This document shows positions 17,644 through 25,499 of a stretch of 64,000 nt of DNA, one piece after another; the first letter of the stretch is position 1; every line of letters starts with the position of its first letter. Where the stretch lies: contig JAIYBW010000006.1 in assembly GCA_027488375.1 (NCBI GenBank), forward strand, positions 1-64,000. The letters run 5' to 3'. The notes under the pieces are model-generated. The model searched no databases. It worked only from the letters and a program-made list of their open reading frames with translations, and had not been told where the DNA came from. The translations under genes were made by a program, and so were the position numbers. Origin of the DNA: Pseudomonadota bacterium. Its GTDB lineage: Bacteria > Bdellovibrionota > Bacteriovoracia > Bacteriovoracales > Bacteriovoracaceae.

Positions 17644-19026
17644 ATGAATCTTGAGCCAAAAAAATTTAATGAAAAATCACTTTATTTCACTTCTCTAGGG
17701 TGTTCGAAAAATTTGGTCGACTCTCAGGTTATGCTGGGCCACTTAAAACTGGACGGTTTTACCATCGCTCAAGCGCCCGAGGATGCTGAAGTGATTATTG
17801 TTAATACCTGCTCTTTTGTTGAAGCGGCTAAAGTCGAATCAATTGAGACAGTTCTCGATCTTGCTTCCTATAAAGAAGATGGAAAATGCCAGGCGCTTGT
17901 TATGTCTGGATGTATGGCCCAGAGATACTCAAACGAACTCGAAGGTGAGATGCCTGAAGTTGATATGTTTATTGGGACAGGTGAGTATCATAAAATAGTT
18001 CCACTTCTCAAAGCGATGGAAGAGGGAAAACTTGAGAAAAAATCGTTTGTTGAAATCCCTCGCTATATTCATACTGAATTTGATCCAAGATTAAATACAT
18101 CACCGTTTTACATGGCCTGGTTAAAAATTTCTGAGGGATGTAATAGAAATTGTACCTTTTGTATTATCCCAACACTCAGAGGGAAGCTGCGCTCTAGAAC
18201 AATAGATTCCCTTGTAAAGGAAGCTGAGCAATTAGCAGCGACTGGAGTGAGAGAGCTTAATCTTATTTCTCAAGACTTCTCCGACTACGGAGTTGATTTA
18301 GAAGGGGGAGGAAAGCAAGAAGGGAAAAATCCAATGATCTATGATCTCCTTTCTCGTCTTGAAAAAGTAGAAGGGATTGATTGGGTTCGAGTTTTTTATT
18401 TTTATCCAGATGATCTCACTGAAGATGTCATGGATTTGATGGCAAGCTCAAAAAAAATTACTAAATATTTAGATATGCCAGTTCAGCATTTTGCTGATGG
18501 TGTTTTAAAAAGAATGAATCGCCGAGCGACTGAAGAGTTGATTCATCAAAAAATAACAACTTTAAGATCTAAAATTCCAGGAATTGTTCTTAGGACCTCG
18601 ATCATTGTGGGCTTTCCTGGTGAAACACAAGAGGATTTTGAAGCCCTTCTTAATGGCATCAAAAAGGCTCGCTTTAATCATCTTGGAGTTTTTAAATACT
18701 CAGATGAGGAAGGGACTCCAGCAGTGCGCTTGAAAAATAAAGTGCCTCAAGAAGTCATCGATGAAAGATTTGAACAGCTTTATGAAGCTCAAAAAGAAAT
18801 CGCCAGAGAGCTCAATCAAGAATATCTGGGTAAGGTTATTGAGGTTCTGGTCGAAGGTGCTCATGAAGAGACAGAGCTTCTTCTTCAGGGACGTCATGCT
18901 GGCCAAGCGCCAGATATTGATGGCAAAGTGATCATCAATGATGGAATGGCCAAAGCTGGTGAAATCGTTAAGGTCGAAATCACTGATGTTCTTGATTATG
19001 ATCTTGTAGGCAGAATCATCATCTAG
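17644..19026 (+). CDS. rimO: Ribosomal protein S12 methylthiotransferase RimO
   Basis: RimO is a radical SAM enzyme with two [4Fe-4S] clusters that methylthiolates an Asp of ribosomal protein S12. The 460-residue protein has the N-terminal MTTase domain starting FTSLGCSKNLVDSQVM. The radical SAM triad is Cys166, Cys170 and Cys173 (ISEGCNRNCTFCIIP), and a C-terminal TRAM domain follows. SLGCSKN and CSEGCN-type motifs favour RimO over MiaB. An in-frame TTG at 17620 is possible. I chose the ATG at 17644 because GGGAAG lies 4 bases upstream and the family start matches better. Confidence 0.94.
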   Translation: MNLEPKKFNEKSLYFTSLGCSKNLVDSQVMLGHLKLDGFTIAQAPEDAEVIIVNTCSFVEAAKVESIETVLDLASYKEDGKCQALVMSGCMAQRYSNELEGEMPEVDMFIGTGEYHKIVPLLKAMEEGKLEKKSFVEIPRYIHTEFDPRLNTSPFYMAWLKISEGCNRNCTFCIIPTLRGKLRSRTIDSLVKEAEQLAATGVRELNLISQDFSDYGVDLEGGGKQEGKNPMIYDLLSRLEKVEGIDWVRVFYFYPDDLTEDVMDLMASSKKITKYLDMPVQHFADGVLKRMNRRATEELIHQKITTLRSKIPGIVLRTSIIVGFPGETQEDFEALLNGIKKARFNHLGVFKYSDEEGTPAVRLKNKVPQEVIDERFEQLYEAQKEIARELNQEYLGKVIEVLVEGAHEETELLLQGRHAGQAPDIDGKVIINDGMAKAGEIVKVEITDVLDYDLVGRIII

Positions 19027-19046
19027 ATTTTTATTTTTTCCAGATT

Positions 19047-19052
19047 TATAAT
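19047..19052 (+). promoter_or_regulatory. -10 element (TATAAT) of the MBL-fold gene
   Basis: A perfect TATAAT ends exactly 6 bases before the ATG at 19059, with no Shine-Dalgarno between. The expected transcription start is the A of the ATG, suggesting a leaderless mRNA. The -35 region (TAGATT, 17 bases upstream) is weak. Confidence 0.5.
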
Positions 19053-19058
19053 ATTTGG

Positions 19059-20015
19059 ATGAAATTAAAAGTTTGGGGATCTCGAGGTTCTATACCTGCC
19101 CCTTTTACTCCACTAGAGCTTGAAGCTAAGGTTGAAAAGTACTTGAGTGACTTTTGTCGTTCACCTTTTTACGTTTCTCAAGACACCAAAGCTTTTATAG
19201 AGCACGAGAAAATTTCCAAGGGTAAAACTTTTGGCGGTAACACGACATGTGTTGAGCTGATTTCAAAAAATGGATCACTGATCATTGATGGGGGGTCTGG
19301 TTTAAGACTCAAAGGTAATGAGCTGATGGCGGGCCCTTGTGGCAAAGGTCAGGGAGAGGTTCATATTTACATGACTCATTTCCATTGGGATCATTTGATG
19401 GGCATTCCATTTTTTGTGCCTGTCTTTATTCCTGGAAATCAAATTCATTTTTATAGTGTTGATCCGATGCTAGAAGAAGTGATCAAACTAGCCTTCACTA
19501 AGCCCTATTTCCCTGTTCCATTTTCAGCTCTCGCTTCAAAAATTCATTTTCATCAATTGCCAGCAAGAGAAAGTACTCTCATTCAAGGCTTTGAAGTCAC
19601 TCCGTATAAGCTAGATCACCCTGATGCTTGTTGGGGGGCCAAAATTACTTGTGAAGGTAAAAGCTACGCTCATGTTGTAGATAATGAAGCCAAGAGGGTG
19701 AGTCGTAAGGATTTAGCTGAAGATCTTCCTCTTTACCAAGATATAGACCTCATGTATTTTGATGCTCAGTATGGATTTGATGATCTCCTGAAGAAAATTG
19801 ATTGGGGGCATAGCTCCTCATTTATCGGAATGGATATTGCCTTCAGAGAAAAAATTAAAAAAGTAGTTTTCACTCACCACGACCCTATGGCAAGTGATGA
19901 GCAAATTCTGAAACTTGTCCGAAATAATAAAGAGTACTTCAAGATGCAAAAGCCTTCGACCGATCATGATTTTGATTGGTGTTTTGCGTATGACGGGCTT
20001 GAAATTGAGATCTAA
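19059..20015 (+). CDS. MBL-fold metallo-hydrolase
   Basis: This 318-residue protein is a metallo-beta-lactamase-fold hydrolase of the cytoplasmic type found in PhnP and RNase Z relatives. It begins KLKVWGSRGSIPAP. The metal motif H-x-H-x-D-H is at His107, His109, Asp111 and His112. Later His residues (VDNE segment, FTHHDP) could complete the site. There is no signal peptide. The substrate cannot be read from the sequence; cyclic nucleotide or phosphodiester hydrolysis is a guess by family. The ATG lacks a ribosome-binding site and sits at the predicted transcription start. Confidence 0.82.
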   Translation: MKLKVWGSRGSIPAPFTPLELEAKVEKYLSDFCRSPFYVSQDTKAFIEHEKISKGKTFGGNTTCVELISKNGSLIIDGGSGLRLKGNELMAGPCGKGQGEVHIYMTHFHWDHLMGIPFFVPVFIPGNQIHFYSVDPMLEEVIKLAFTKPYFPVPFSALASKIHFHQLPARESTLIQGFEVTPYKLDHPDACWGAKITCEGKSYAHVVDNEAKRVSRKDLAEDLPLYQDIDLMYFDAQYGFDDLLKKIDWGHSSSFIGMDIAFREKIKKVVFTHHDPMASDEQILKLVRNNKEYFKMQKPSTDHDFDWCFAYDGLEIEI

Positions 20016-20018
20016 GTT

Positions 20019-20345
20019 CTATTGATCTTTAGTGCCTAATTTAATCGTCGTTAATTTAGACTCTAGTTCTTGAATTTCATCTTGAAGTTTATTGTTCTTG
20101 GCTTCATGGAGCTTATAGTGAAGAAGTCCATAGGCCTGTTTATCTTTTAAATCTTTAGTCAGAAGTTTAGTTTCCATTTGAGCTAAAGCAAGTTCAATTT
20201 CTTTAACCTGTGCTGAAAGTTCTTTAAAACGTAGATCAATTTGATCGTTAAGGTGATGAATAAGGGCTGCGGTTTGTGTCACTACGGCCTGGACAATAAC
20301 TTCATCCGGAGTTTTATTTTTACGATTGAAAAAACGAGAAAACAT
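20019..20345 (-). CDS. Small coiled-coil protein of unknown function
   Basis: I do not recognise a family. The 108-residue protein is highly charged and almost all helical. A basic N-terminus (RFFNRKNK) precedes a long amphipathic stretch with heptad-like Leu/Ile spacing (about residues 28-100), so a coiled coil is likely. No signal peptide or membrane helix is present. GAGGTGA lies 5 bases before the ATG, supporting a real gene. Three bases separate its stop from that of the convergent MBL gene. Confidence 0.7.
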   Translation of the reverse strand: MFSRFFNRKNKTPDEVIVQAVVTQTAALIHHLNDQIDLRFKELSAQVKEIELALAQMETKLLTKDLKDKQAYGLLHYKLHEAKNNKLQDEIQELESKLTTIKLGTKDQ

Positions 20346-20462
20346 AGCTCACCTCACTCTTCCATTTTAAATCTTTCTGGGCCTGAAAGAAATCAGGGCA
20401 ATATTGGCCCAGTAGTCACCTTCTTGGGATGGAATAAAATCTTGATATTTAAGGGAGTTAAC

Positions 20463-21287
20463 TTGAAAAATCAAATTATTGTACTCAGTTTTTTGTTGAG
20501 TTTTAATGCTTTTGCTCAGGTTCAACTTGAACCAACCTGGAAAACAAAAGGTAGGGACCTGATTAGCTCCCTGATAGGTGAGAAGTGGGGTGTTCAATTT
20601 TTTGGCCCTATCCCAGTCCCGCCTGAAAAAGAATTAAAACTTCCTGCAATCCCAAAAGAATTGAAGAAAGCGACAGATGTGGAGAGTTATACAAAACTTC
20701 AAAAAGATCCCACTGAATATGACCGCCTTCCAGATGAGAGGAAGCGTCAGTATAATCTAAAGTTTCTTCAGGAAATTATTTTTGTAACGAGAAAAATGGA
20801 TGCAAGTGAGGATGATCTTGCGAGCTGGCTCAATACTTTAGACCAAGGAGGCTCACGCGAGGGAGTTTACCAAGCCTTGGTTCTAGATGAGGTTTATGCG
20901 AGCTTAGAAAATAAAGAAGAAAAATCGAATGAACGATTACTCGATTTTACTCTGAAATTTAGCCAAAGGTTTCTCAATCAAACTTTTAAAAAAGAATCTA
21001 TTTCTAGTCTCAATTTATATTCAATAAAAAGAATAATGACTGAGAAATCGCTAGATCTTCTAGAACATTATGAAGTTAAAAACTTAGATGATCTTAATCA
21101 GTGGTATGCTATTTTTTCTTTTGAGCTTGCAAAAGATTATGGCCCTCTCCTTAAAACACCTTTGCGACAAGATCAACGATTTGAATATCACCTTCAGTGG
21201 GCTAAAAATATGCCGATTCAACACATAAAATCTGAATTTATTATTAAGTTACATTCTGTCATGAATGGTCTTCAATTGCTTGAGTGA
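20463..21287 (+). CDS. Secreted protein of unknown function
   Basis: The frame is open from further upstream, but the likely start is the TTG at 20463. AAGGGAG lies 5 bases before it, and the encoded N-terminus (KNQIIVLSFLLSFNAFAQ) is a good signal peptide with an A-x-A cleavage site near residue 16. The mature part is about 255 residues, helical and charged, without Cys pairs or a motif I recognise. Export to the periplasm is inferred from the signal peptide alone. The next gene starts 4 bases after its stop, so they probably form an operon. Confidence 0.7.
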   Translation: MKNQIIVLSFLLSFNAFAQVQLEPTWKTKGRDLISSLIGEKWGVQFFGPIPVPPEKELKLPAIPKELKKATDVESYTKLQKDPTEYDRLPDERKRQYNLKFLQEIIFVTRKMDASEDDLASWLNTLDQGGSREGVYQALVLDEVYASLENKEEKSNERLLDFTLKFSQRFLNQTFKKESISSLNLYSIKRIMTEKSLDLLEHYEVKNLDDLNQWYAIFSFELAKDYGPLLKTPLRQDQRFEYHLQWAKNMPIQHIKSEFIIKLHSVMNGLQLLE

Positions 21288-21291
21288 AAAA

Positions 21292-21930
21292 ATGAAAGAC
21301 TTTGAAATAAGAAGAGACCGGTTTGATTTTTTTGAAACATTTGAAAGCCCAATCCTCAATCTTACTGTAGAGTTGGAGGTTCCAAATTTTTTACCATACT
21401 GTAAGAAAGCAGAGATACCAGTATTCCATTTTTTCCTTTTTCATTTAATGAAATCATTAAATGAGCTGGATCATTTTAAATACCGAATTGTAGATGGCGG
21501 AGTTATTAAAAATGAAATCCTTCATGGTTCCTATACGGTTCTGAATCAGGATCAATTGTTTAATTATACTTCTTTTCAATATACTGAGAAATTAGAAGAT
21601 TTTGTAAAAGGGAGTTTAGCGGCCAAGGAAGTTTCTTCAAACTCGACATCATTATTAAATACAGAAGTGAAGAACGACAGAAAAAATTATGTTTTTATCA
21701 CATCCCTACCTTGGTTTAACTTTACATCAATTCAACATCCAATTCATCGATTTAAATCATCAGATGTTCCATCTATTGCTTGGGGAAAATTTAATGTTCT
21801 TAGTCTGACTCAATTAAAATTACCTTTTTCAATTCAGGTTCATCATGGATTCGTTGATGGTTTGCATATTCATCAATTGATGGAAAAAATCGCTGAGTGC
21901 ATTAGAGAAAGCATGGGCCAATCCTTTTAA
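21292..21930 (+). CDS. CAT-fold (chloramphenicol acetyltransferase-like) acyltransferase
   Basis: The 212-residue protein aligns along its length with class A chloramphenicol acetyltransferases. Shared blocks are the start with FFETFESPILN, the FFLFHLMKSLNEL helix, and SLPWFNFTSIQHP. The active-site motif HHGFVDG (catalytic His, HHxxxDG) is near the C-terminus. Length matches CAT trimers. The acceptor is unknown: the family also contains non-resistance acyltransferases, and sequence alone does not show chloramphenicol activity. An in-frame ATG at 21265 lies inside the previous gene; the ATG at 21292 fits CAT length better. The upstream gene encodes a secreted protein, which does not hint at a drug. 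Confidence 0.78.
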   Translation: MKDFEIRRDRFDFFETFESPILNLTVELEVPNFLPYCKKAEIPVFHFFLFHLMKSLNELDHFKYRIVDGGVIKNEILHGSYTVLNQDQLFNYTSFQYTEKLEDFVKGSLAAKEVSSNSTSLLNTEVKNDRKNYVFITSLPWFNFTSIQHPIHRFKSSDVPSIAWGKFNVLSLTQLKLPFSIQVHHGFVDGLHIHQLMEKIAECIRESMGQSF

Positions 21931-21934
21931 TTTA

Positions 21935-22885
21935 TTAGTCATAAAAAGGATTTTCAATTTCAAACAAAGATGAAAGTAATCTTTCCACTCCGAGCGCCAC
22001 TCCTGCACTTGGAGGTAAACCTTTATCCAGACTATTATAAAATTGCTGAGGTTCAGGAAGTTCGTAGCCATAAATTCGCTTTTTGGCAGCTGCTTGGTCC
22101 TTGAATCTTTTCTTTTGCTCATCGAGATCGGTTAATTCATTGAAGCAGTTACAAAGCTCGACTCCATTTATGTAGACTTCAAAGCGTTCGCAAACTCTGG
22201 TATCAGCTTTCTTTAGAGTCGAGAGCGCACTTAAGGGGGCCGGGAATTCATAGATGAGGAGAAGAGGATATTTTTTTAGGTGAGGCTCAATTTTATTGAG
22301 GTAAAGAAGGAAGAAGTAATCATCCCATTCACAATCAATTGATGGGACGGGAACATCGGGATAGTTTTTTGAAAGTGATTTAATTTCATTCTTATCAAGA
22401 TAATTCAAAATATCGATGCCAAGAAATTCATAAAATAAATCCTGCATCGTTTTGCGAGTCATAGATTGATCAATCAATTTTCTTCTCACTGGCAGTGAGG
22501 ATTTAAGACAAAAAGCGATGAGGCTTTCAACATCATCCATGATTTTTTCATAGCGGGCATTTTTGCGGTACCACTCTAGCATAATAAATTGTGAGCGATG
22601 TATAGGAGAATTTGGTTCATCACGAAAGCAATAGCTAAGACTAAAAATATTATCTAAATGTTCAGAGGGGTCAGATAAAAGTTGTTTTAGACAAAACTCA
22701 GGCGAGGTGTGCAAGAAATAAGGTGATTTTTTCCCTTTATTAACAGAGTAAAGTTGAAAAGGATGAATATGGACTTCCATTCCTGGATTTTCTACTGCGG
22801 GAGGAGTGAGGACATCCAAAAAACCTTGTTGGGTAAAGAAGTTTCGAATAAGCTGGAGGAGTTCAAACTGATAGCGAAGGCGCAT
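21935..22885 (-). CDS. epmA: EpmA/GenX-like lysyl-tRNA synthetase paralogue
   Basis: EpmA adds beta-lysine to elongation factor P. The 316-residue protein is a class II aminoacyl-tRNA synthetase catalytic core without the anticodon-binding domain. Motif 1 region is FLDVLTPPAVENPGMEVHI. Motif 2 is YCFRDEPNSPIHRSQFIMLEWY. The C-terminal motif 3 is AGVALGVERLL. VELCNCFNELTD corresponds to the EpmA-type FELTD region. efp and epmB are not in the window. GGTGA lies 7 bases before the ATG. Its start codon overlaps that of the Nudix gene on the opposite strand. Confidence 0.88.
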   Translation of the reverse strand: MRLRYQFELLQLIRNFFTQQGFLDVLTPPAVENPGMEVHIHPFQLYSVNKGKKSPYFLHTSPEFCLKQLLSDPSEHLDNIFSLSYCFRDEPNSPIHRSQFIMLEWYRKNARYEKIMDDVESLIAFCLKSSLPVRRKLIDQSMTRKTMQDLFYEFLGIDILNYLDKNEIKSLSKNYPDVPVPSIDCEWDDYFFLLYLNKIEPHLKKYPLLLIYEFPAPLSALSTLKKADTRVCERFEVYINGVELCNCFNELTDLDEQKKRFKDQAAAKKRIYGYELPEPQQFYNSLDKGLPPSAGVALGVERLLSSLFEIENPFYD

Positions 22886-23483
22886 GGATTTTCACCGTAT
22901 AAAAAATATTTTGCTTCAGCATACTCCCGACTCATCTGAGTGGAAAGGTGCTGTGCTATTTTTATGTAATGAAGATTATGTCTTTTTCATTAAGCGCTCT
23001 CAATCAATGCCAACTCATAGCGGACAAATTGCTTTCTTTGGTGGTCATAAACAAAAGGATGAAGTTCATCCCTTTGACGTGGCATCAAGAGAATATCAAG
23101 AAGAAACTCAACTTTCAAAAGACACGATTGAGTGTTTGGGGTTTCTCCCTGGTGTCATGACGGCAAGGATGCAACCTATCATTCCTGTTCTGGCAAAATT
23201 ACAAATTCCAACGGATGAATTCTTAGGTCAAATAAAAAGTAATGGAGAGTGGGATTTAAGTTTTGCTTATCCTTGGAAAGAACTCATGACCGAAGAAGCT
23301 TGGCAGTTCGCTTGGCGCCATGGTTACTCAAAGAGTGCTGTGATGTTTCATACTTTAAAAAGCTCTCACTCTGTAAGTTTGGAGCAAAATGTTAAAGACC
23401 ATCTTTTGTGGGGGGCAACGGCCCAGATGATTTGGAACTTCTTGAAGCTTTACTTTAACAAGTCAGTTAGTCCATACTTCTAG
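22884..23483 (+). CDS. Nudix hydrolase, CoA pyrophosphatase-like
   Basis: The 199-residue protein has an N-terminal segment with FFIKRSQSMPTHSGQIAFFGG, typical of the NudL/YeaB (coenzyme A diphosphatase) branch. The Nudix box continues with the REYQEET Mg-binding Glu residues (about 72-78). PGVMTARMQPIIPV resembles the NudL PFAM UPF0035-type region. It probably hydrolyses CoA or related nucleotide diphosphates, but specificity is inferred. GAAGG is 3 bases before the ATG. The start codon shares bases CATG with the divergent epmA-like start. Confidence 0.85.
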   Translation: MDFHRIKNILLQHTPDSSEWKGAVLFLCNEDYVFFIKRSQSMPTHSGQIAFFGGHKQKDEVHPFDVASREYQEETQLSKDTIECLGFLPGVMTARMQPIIPVLAKLQIPTDEFLGQIKSNGEWDLSFAYPWKELMTEEAWQFAWRHGYSKSAVMFHTLKSSHSVSLEQNVKDHLLWGATAQMIWNFLKLYFNKSVSPYF

Positions 23484-23501
23484 CCTCACTCAGGGGAATT
23501 T

Positions 23502-24572
23502 ATGGACAATATTTTATTACTCATCATTGGATTACTGGCAGTTGCTGTTGTTTTATTTTTTGTATTCAGAAAAAAAACACCAATTGCTCCACCAACTTTA
23601 GAAACTAAAAAAGAAGAAATTCCTGTCGCTGAAGTTATCGTTCCAAAAGTCTCTTGGTCTGAGCGACTTACCAAAGGTCTTGAAAAATCTCGTTCTGAAG
23701 TGTGGGGAAAGATTGGTCAGCTTTTTAGCTCTGCCACTCCTTCACTCGATGAAATTGAAGAGATTCTTTACACTGCGGATATTCCAACGGGTTTAGTTCA
23801 GGAACTTCTAGGAAAACTAGAACAAGAAGGAAAAGGTAAATCTCCGGAAGAGATTCAGAAACTTGTCTTTAGTTTTATGAAAAATAAAATGGACTCAATT
23901 CAACAATCGATTCATCCTCAAGTTTTTAATTATGACCAGAATCAAAAACAGACTAAGGTTTTTATGATTGTGGGTGTAAATGGTGCCGGAAAGACAACAA
24001 CGATTGGAAAGCTTGCGACAAAATTAAAGTCTCAAGGCGCCAGAGTTATTGTTGGCGCTTGCGACACTTTCAGGGCCGCAGCTGTTGATCAGCTTCAGGT
24101 TTGGTGTGATCGGGCCGGCGTGGATATGGTCAGGGCAAAAGATGGGGCCGATCCTAGTGGGGTAGCTTATGACACAGTCGCCAAAGCTTTCGCAGAGGGT
24201 TATGATTATTGCTTAATTGATACGGCCGGAAGACTCCATACAAATCAAAATTTAATGGATGAGCTGGCCAAAACAAAACGTGTCATGAGTAAAATTAATG
24301 AAAGTGCCCCTCATGAAGTTTTATTGGTCTTGGATGCGATTACTGGACAAAATGCACTAAAACAGGCGCAAGAATTTAACAAGGCGCTTCAACTCACTGG
24401 AATTATATTTACCAAATGCGATGGATCCGCAAAAGCGGGAAGTGCTGTTGGAATTGTTGATCATTTAAAGGTCCCTATTACCTATATTGGTGTTGGGGAG
24501 TCAGTTGAGGATTTAGCACTTTTTGATCTAGAGCTTTATCTAAAAACATTAGTGGGTCTAGAGACTCCTTAA
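23502..24572 (+). CDS. ftsY: Signal recognition particle receptor FtsY
   Basis: FtsY is the SRP receptor GTPase that delivers translating ribosomes to SecYEG. The 356-residue protein begins with a true membrane helix (about residues 3-21), then a Pro/Glu-rich linker (25-45) and the NG domain. G motifs are GVNGAGKTTTIGKLA, DTFRAAAVDQL, DTAGRLHTN and TKCDGSAKAG. The N-terminal helix replaces the acidic amphipathic A domain of E. coli FtsY, so the receptor is probably an integral membrane protein. AGGGGA precedes the ATG. Confidence 0.96.
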   Translation: MDNILLLIIGLLAVAVVLFFVFRKKTPIAPPTLETKKEEIPVAEVIVPKVSWSERLTKGLEKSRSEVWGKIGQLFSSATPSLDEIEEILYTADIPTGLVQELLGKLEQEGKGKSPEEIQKLVFSFMKNKMDSIQQSIHPQVFNYDQNQKQTKVFMIVGVNGAGKTTTIGKLATKLKSQGARVIVGACDTFRAAAVDQLQVWCDRAGVDMVRAKDGADPSGVAYDTVAKAFAEGYDYCLIDTAGRLHTNQNLMDELAKTKRVMSKINESAPHEVLLVLDAITGQNALKQAQEFNKALQLTGIIFTKCDGSAKAGSAVGIVDHLKVPITYIGVGESVEDLALFDLELYLKTLVGLETP

Positions 24573-24608
24573 GTTCTCGAAAAGACGATAGAAACTCCCT
24601 CTCATTCA

Positions 24609-24637
24609 TTGACTTTTATAGGGTCATCACCTACCTT
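24609..24637 (+). promoter_or_regulatory. Candidate promoter of zapA, leaderless arrangement
   Basis: TTGACT (24609-24614, -35) is followed after 17 bases by TACCTT (24632-24637, weak -10). The zapA ATG begins 6 bases later. This is the same spacing as at ftsK. There is no Shine-Dalgarno before the ATG. Confidence 0.45.
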
Positions 24638-24643
24638 ATTTCT

Positions 24644-24937
24644 ATGACTAAATTGAGTCAGGAAATTGAGTACAATGTATTAGGTTGTAAGGTGCGGCTA
24701 AGACCGGATCAAACTGATAACCGTCATGCTAAGACCGTGATCGACTTAGTTAATTCTGAAATTCAAGAATTAAAAACAAGTCGTCCGATGCTTCGAGATA
24801 CAGATCTTGCTGTTTTGGTGGCCCTTAAATTGGCCACGGAAAAATTGCAACTTGAAGATGAGTTTAAAGAAAGCATTCTAAAATTAGAGGGCTCCTTGGA
24901 AACGGCTTTGCAGGCATTAAATAGTGAAGTGAACTAA
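24644..24937 (+). CDS. zapA: Cell division protein ZapA
   Basis: ZapA promotes bundling of FtsZ filaments at midcell. The 97-residue protein matches ZapA in size and layout. The N-terminal beta part (IEYNVLGCKVRLRPDQ) leads into a DTDLAVLVALKLATEKLQ helix and a C-terminal coiled coil. The gene directly precedes 5-formyltetrahydrofolate cyclo-ligase, a common ZapA neighbour. In many proteobacteria the 6S RNA gene lies between the two; here only two bases do, so there is no room for it. Confidence 0.88.
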   Translation: MTKLSQEIEYNVLGCKVRLRPDQTDNRHAKTVIDLVNSEIQELKTSRPMLRDTDLAVLVALKLATEKLQLEDEFKESILKLEGSLETALQALNSEVN

Positions 24938-24939
24938 AC

Positions 24940-25488
24940 GTGAGTAAAGAAGTTCTCAGGAATCAGTTGCTTCAGCAACTTAATCTCCTGAATGAAGATC
25001 AAATTCAAAGTTTAAGCCTTGCCCTCACTAACCAAATCATCAAGTTTCTCAAACTCAACCCTGATCTCACCAGTCAAATTGGCTCGGCTTACTTGCCACT
25101 AAAAGCAGAGATTGCTCTCGTGTATCAAATGCTTTTGCAAGAGATTCCAGTGGCCTTGAGTTTTCCAGTGCTAGAAGGAACTCAGATGCTCTTTGCCATA
25201 CCGGATGGAATGCCAAGAGGTGGGGTGTGGTTAGATCGCCCTTATCACAAGGTTGTTCCAGACTGGATTTTGGTTCCTGGAATTGCCTTTGATTGGACTG
25301 GCGCAAGACTGGGAAGAGGGAAGGGGTACTATGATCGTTACCTTGGGACCTCAGAGGCTTTAAGAATTGGACTGGCCTGGAGTGAACAGATTAAAGAAAA
25401 AATTCCTGTGGAAAGTCACGACTGCCACATGGACTTTATAATAACAGAAAAATTTTGTTGGGATGTTTCTCAGCAAATTAAGTTTTAA
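24940..25488 (+). CDS. ygfA: 5-formyltetrahydrofolate cyclo-ligase
   Basis: This enzyme uses ATP to convert 5-formyl-THF to 5,10-methenyl-THF, returning a storage folate to one-carbon metabolism. The 182-residue protein has the family motif LVPGIAFDWTGARLGRGKGYYDRYL (in part, about residues 108-130), containing the ATP-binding glycine loop. It starts with GTG, two bases after zapA, and is followed by rny after 11 bases, so zapA-ygfA-rny is probably one transcript. Confidence 0.92.
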   Translation: MSKEVLRNQLLQQLNLLNEDQIQSLSLALTNQIIKFLKLNPDLTSQIGSAYLPLKAEIALVYQMLLQEIPVALSFPVLEGTQMLFAIPDGMPRGGVWLDRPYHKVVPDWILVPGIAFDWTGARLGRGKGYYDRYLGTSEALRIGLAWSEQIKEKIPVESHDCHMDFIITEKFCWDVSQQIKF

Positions 25489-25499
25489 GGGGATAAATA

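Noticed and set aside
20241-20462. N-terminal extension of the secreted protein at 20463
   Set aside because: It would overlap the antisense coiled-coil gene and hide the signal peptide. AAGGGAG plus TTG at 20463 explains the start.
24936-24941. 6S RNA gene expected between zapA and 5-formyltetrahydrofolate cyclo-ligase
   Set aside because: Only two bases separate the genes, so there is no space for it here.
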